NCBI GenBank assembly: GCA_011523385.1
Contig: WTGX01000001.1
Coordinates: forward strand, 62,001 to 126,000
Reading direction: 5' to 3'
DNA: 64,000 nt
Source: Nitrospira sp.
GTDB lineage: Bacteria > Nitrospirota > Nitrospiria > Nitrospirales > UBA8639
The position numbers and the translations under genes are program-made. The notes below the pieces were generated by a model that saw only the letters and a list, made by a program, of their open reading frames with translations, did not search any database and was not told where the DNA came from. Of this stretch, positions 63,765 through 64,000 are shown one piece after another. Numbering within the stretch: the stretch's first letter is position 1; every line of letters starts with the position of its first letter.

Positions 63765-64000
63765 TCAATTCAATTGGACGAACCGACCATTCTGAATTTG
63801 GATCATATACACTTTACGAGTGAGGATGCCACCTTCATCGAATTTTTCCAAACCGCCCAGGGTGGGAAGATCATGCCGGACAAAGAGTTGGATGCGGACG
63901 TCAGGCCCCGTCGTGGCTCCGCGGTGGATCGTATCAAGGACCACGTGCATGGCATCGTAAGCCTGGACCGCAAAAATGGATGGATCAGACTGAAACCGTT
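63765..64000 (-). CDS. Periplasmic ligand-binding (LivJ-type) protein, C-terminal fragment
   Basis: Only the last 77 residues lie in the window, beginning near RFQSDPSIFAVQAYDAMHV and ending NGRFVQLN. SIFAVQAYDAMHVVLDTI and the following strands fit the C-terminal lobe of type I periplasmic binding proteins for branched-chain amino acids or amides. The gene continues beyond the right edge on the minus strand. It ends 16 bp before the site-2 protease start. Confidence 0.65.
   Translation of the reverse strand, partial: RFQSDPSIFAVQAYDAMHVVLDTIHRGATTGPDVRIQLFVRHDLPTLGGLEKFDEGGILTRKVYMIQIQNGRFVQLN

Overview
The window reads as a chromosomal segment of a Nitrospira-like bacterium (Nitrospirota). 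Three things point there. A reverse-TCA block has aclB (398 aa) and aclA (608 aa) in the order and sizes known from Chlorobium. A 125-bp inverted-repeat element that I recall from Nitrospira genomes follows the fumarate reductase genes. The housekeeping genes are of an ordinary Gram-negative type. Taxonomy is inferred from content, not from a marker search. There are no rRNA genes, CRISPR arrays, phage modules or transposase genes.

Layout. 1-6.2 kb: an isoprenoid/sterol-type tailoring island with a sterol C-24 methyltransferase (cut by the window edge), a fusion of a GPP34 (GOLPH3) domain to an unusual cytochrome P450, a geranylgeranyl-reductase-like flavoprotein and a membrane di-iron desaturase. 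6.6-7.9 kb: a PilX-type minor pilin. 8.1-18.4 kb: the reverse-TCA block aclB-aclA-acn-frdB-frdA-sucC-sucD, interrupted by palindromic repeats. 18.4-20 kb: an AT-rich patch with a broken CopG/BrnA-type antitoxin and a NERD-domain protein. 20-32.9 kb: aminopeptidase P, a TraB-family membrane protein, a CobW GTPase divergent from a previously invisible 59-aa zinc-ribbon gene, a pentapeptide-repeat protein, hflK-hflC, an NSS transporter, a double-length ThyX-like protein, a TPR protein and a C4 zinc-ribbon coiled coil. 33-33.7 kb: rnpB and tRNA-Glu. 33.7-45 kb: an FGE-like protein, the B12-dependent ribonucleotide reductase nrdJ with NrdR- and DnaA-like sites upstream, a KtrB/TrkH K+ transporter, mtaB-miaB, tRNA-Arg and a HEAT-repeat protein. 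45-52 kb: a RusA-like nuclease, an orphan mraZ, comF, and a LolD-like ATPase and its FtsX-like permease separated by a class 1A pyrD and a small LuxR regulator. 52-57 kb (minus strand): rplU-rpmA-obg-proB-nadD-rsfS-bioB. 57-64 kb: ilvE, then gap-pgk-tpiA-secG, trpS, a site-2 protease and the end of a branched-chain amino-acid-type binding protein.

How the parts fit. The acl/acn/frd/suc genes cover citrate cleavage, citrate/isocitrate interconversion, fumarate reduction and succinyl-CoA formation, which is autotrophic CO2 fixation. Triose-phosphate enzymes downstream would carry the fixed carbon onward. The fumarate reductase pair looks soluble (no anchors, no FAD-linking His), and the nearby class 1A PyrD belongs to a fumarate-using family, so pyrimidine synthesis may share the fumarate/succinate couple. 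The most novel-looking region is the first 6 kb. A bona fide Erg6-like enzyme beside a GPP34-P450 fusion lacking the usual oxygen-activation residues suggests an undescribed sterol or isoprenoid lipid tailoring system. Short palindromes carrying complementary Shine-Dalgarno and anti-Shine-Dalgarno halves are scattered between genes, at least twice directly before start codons.
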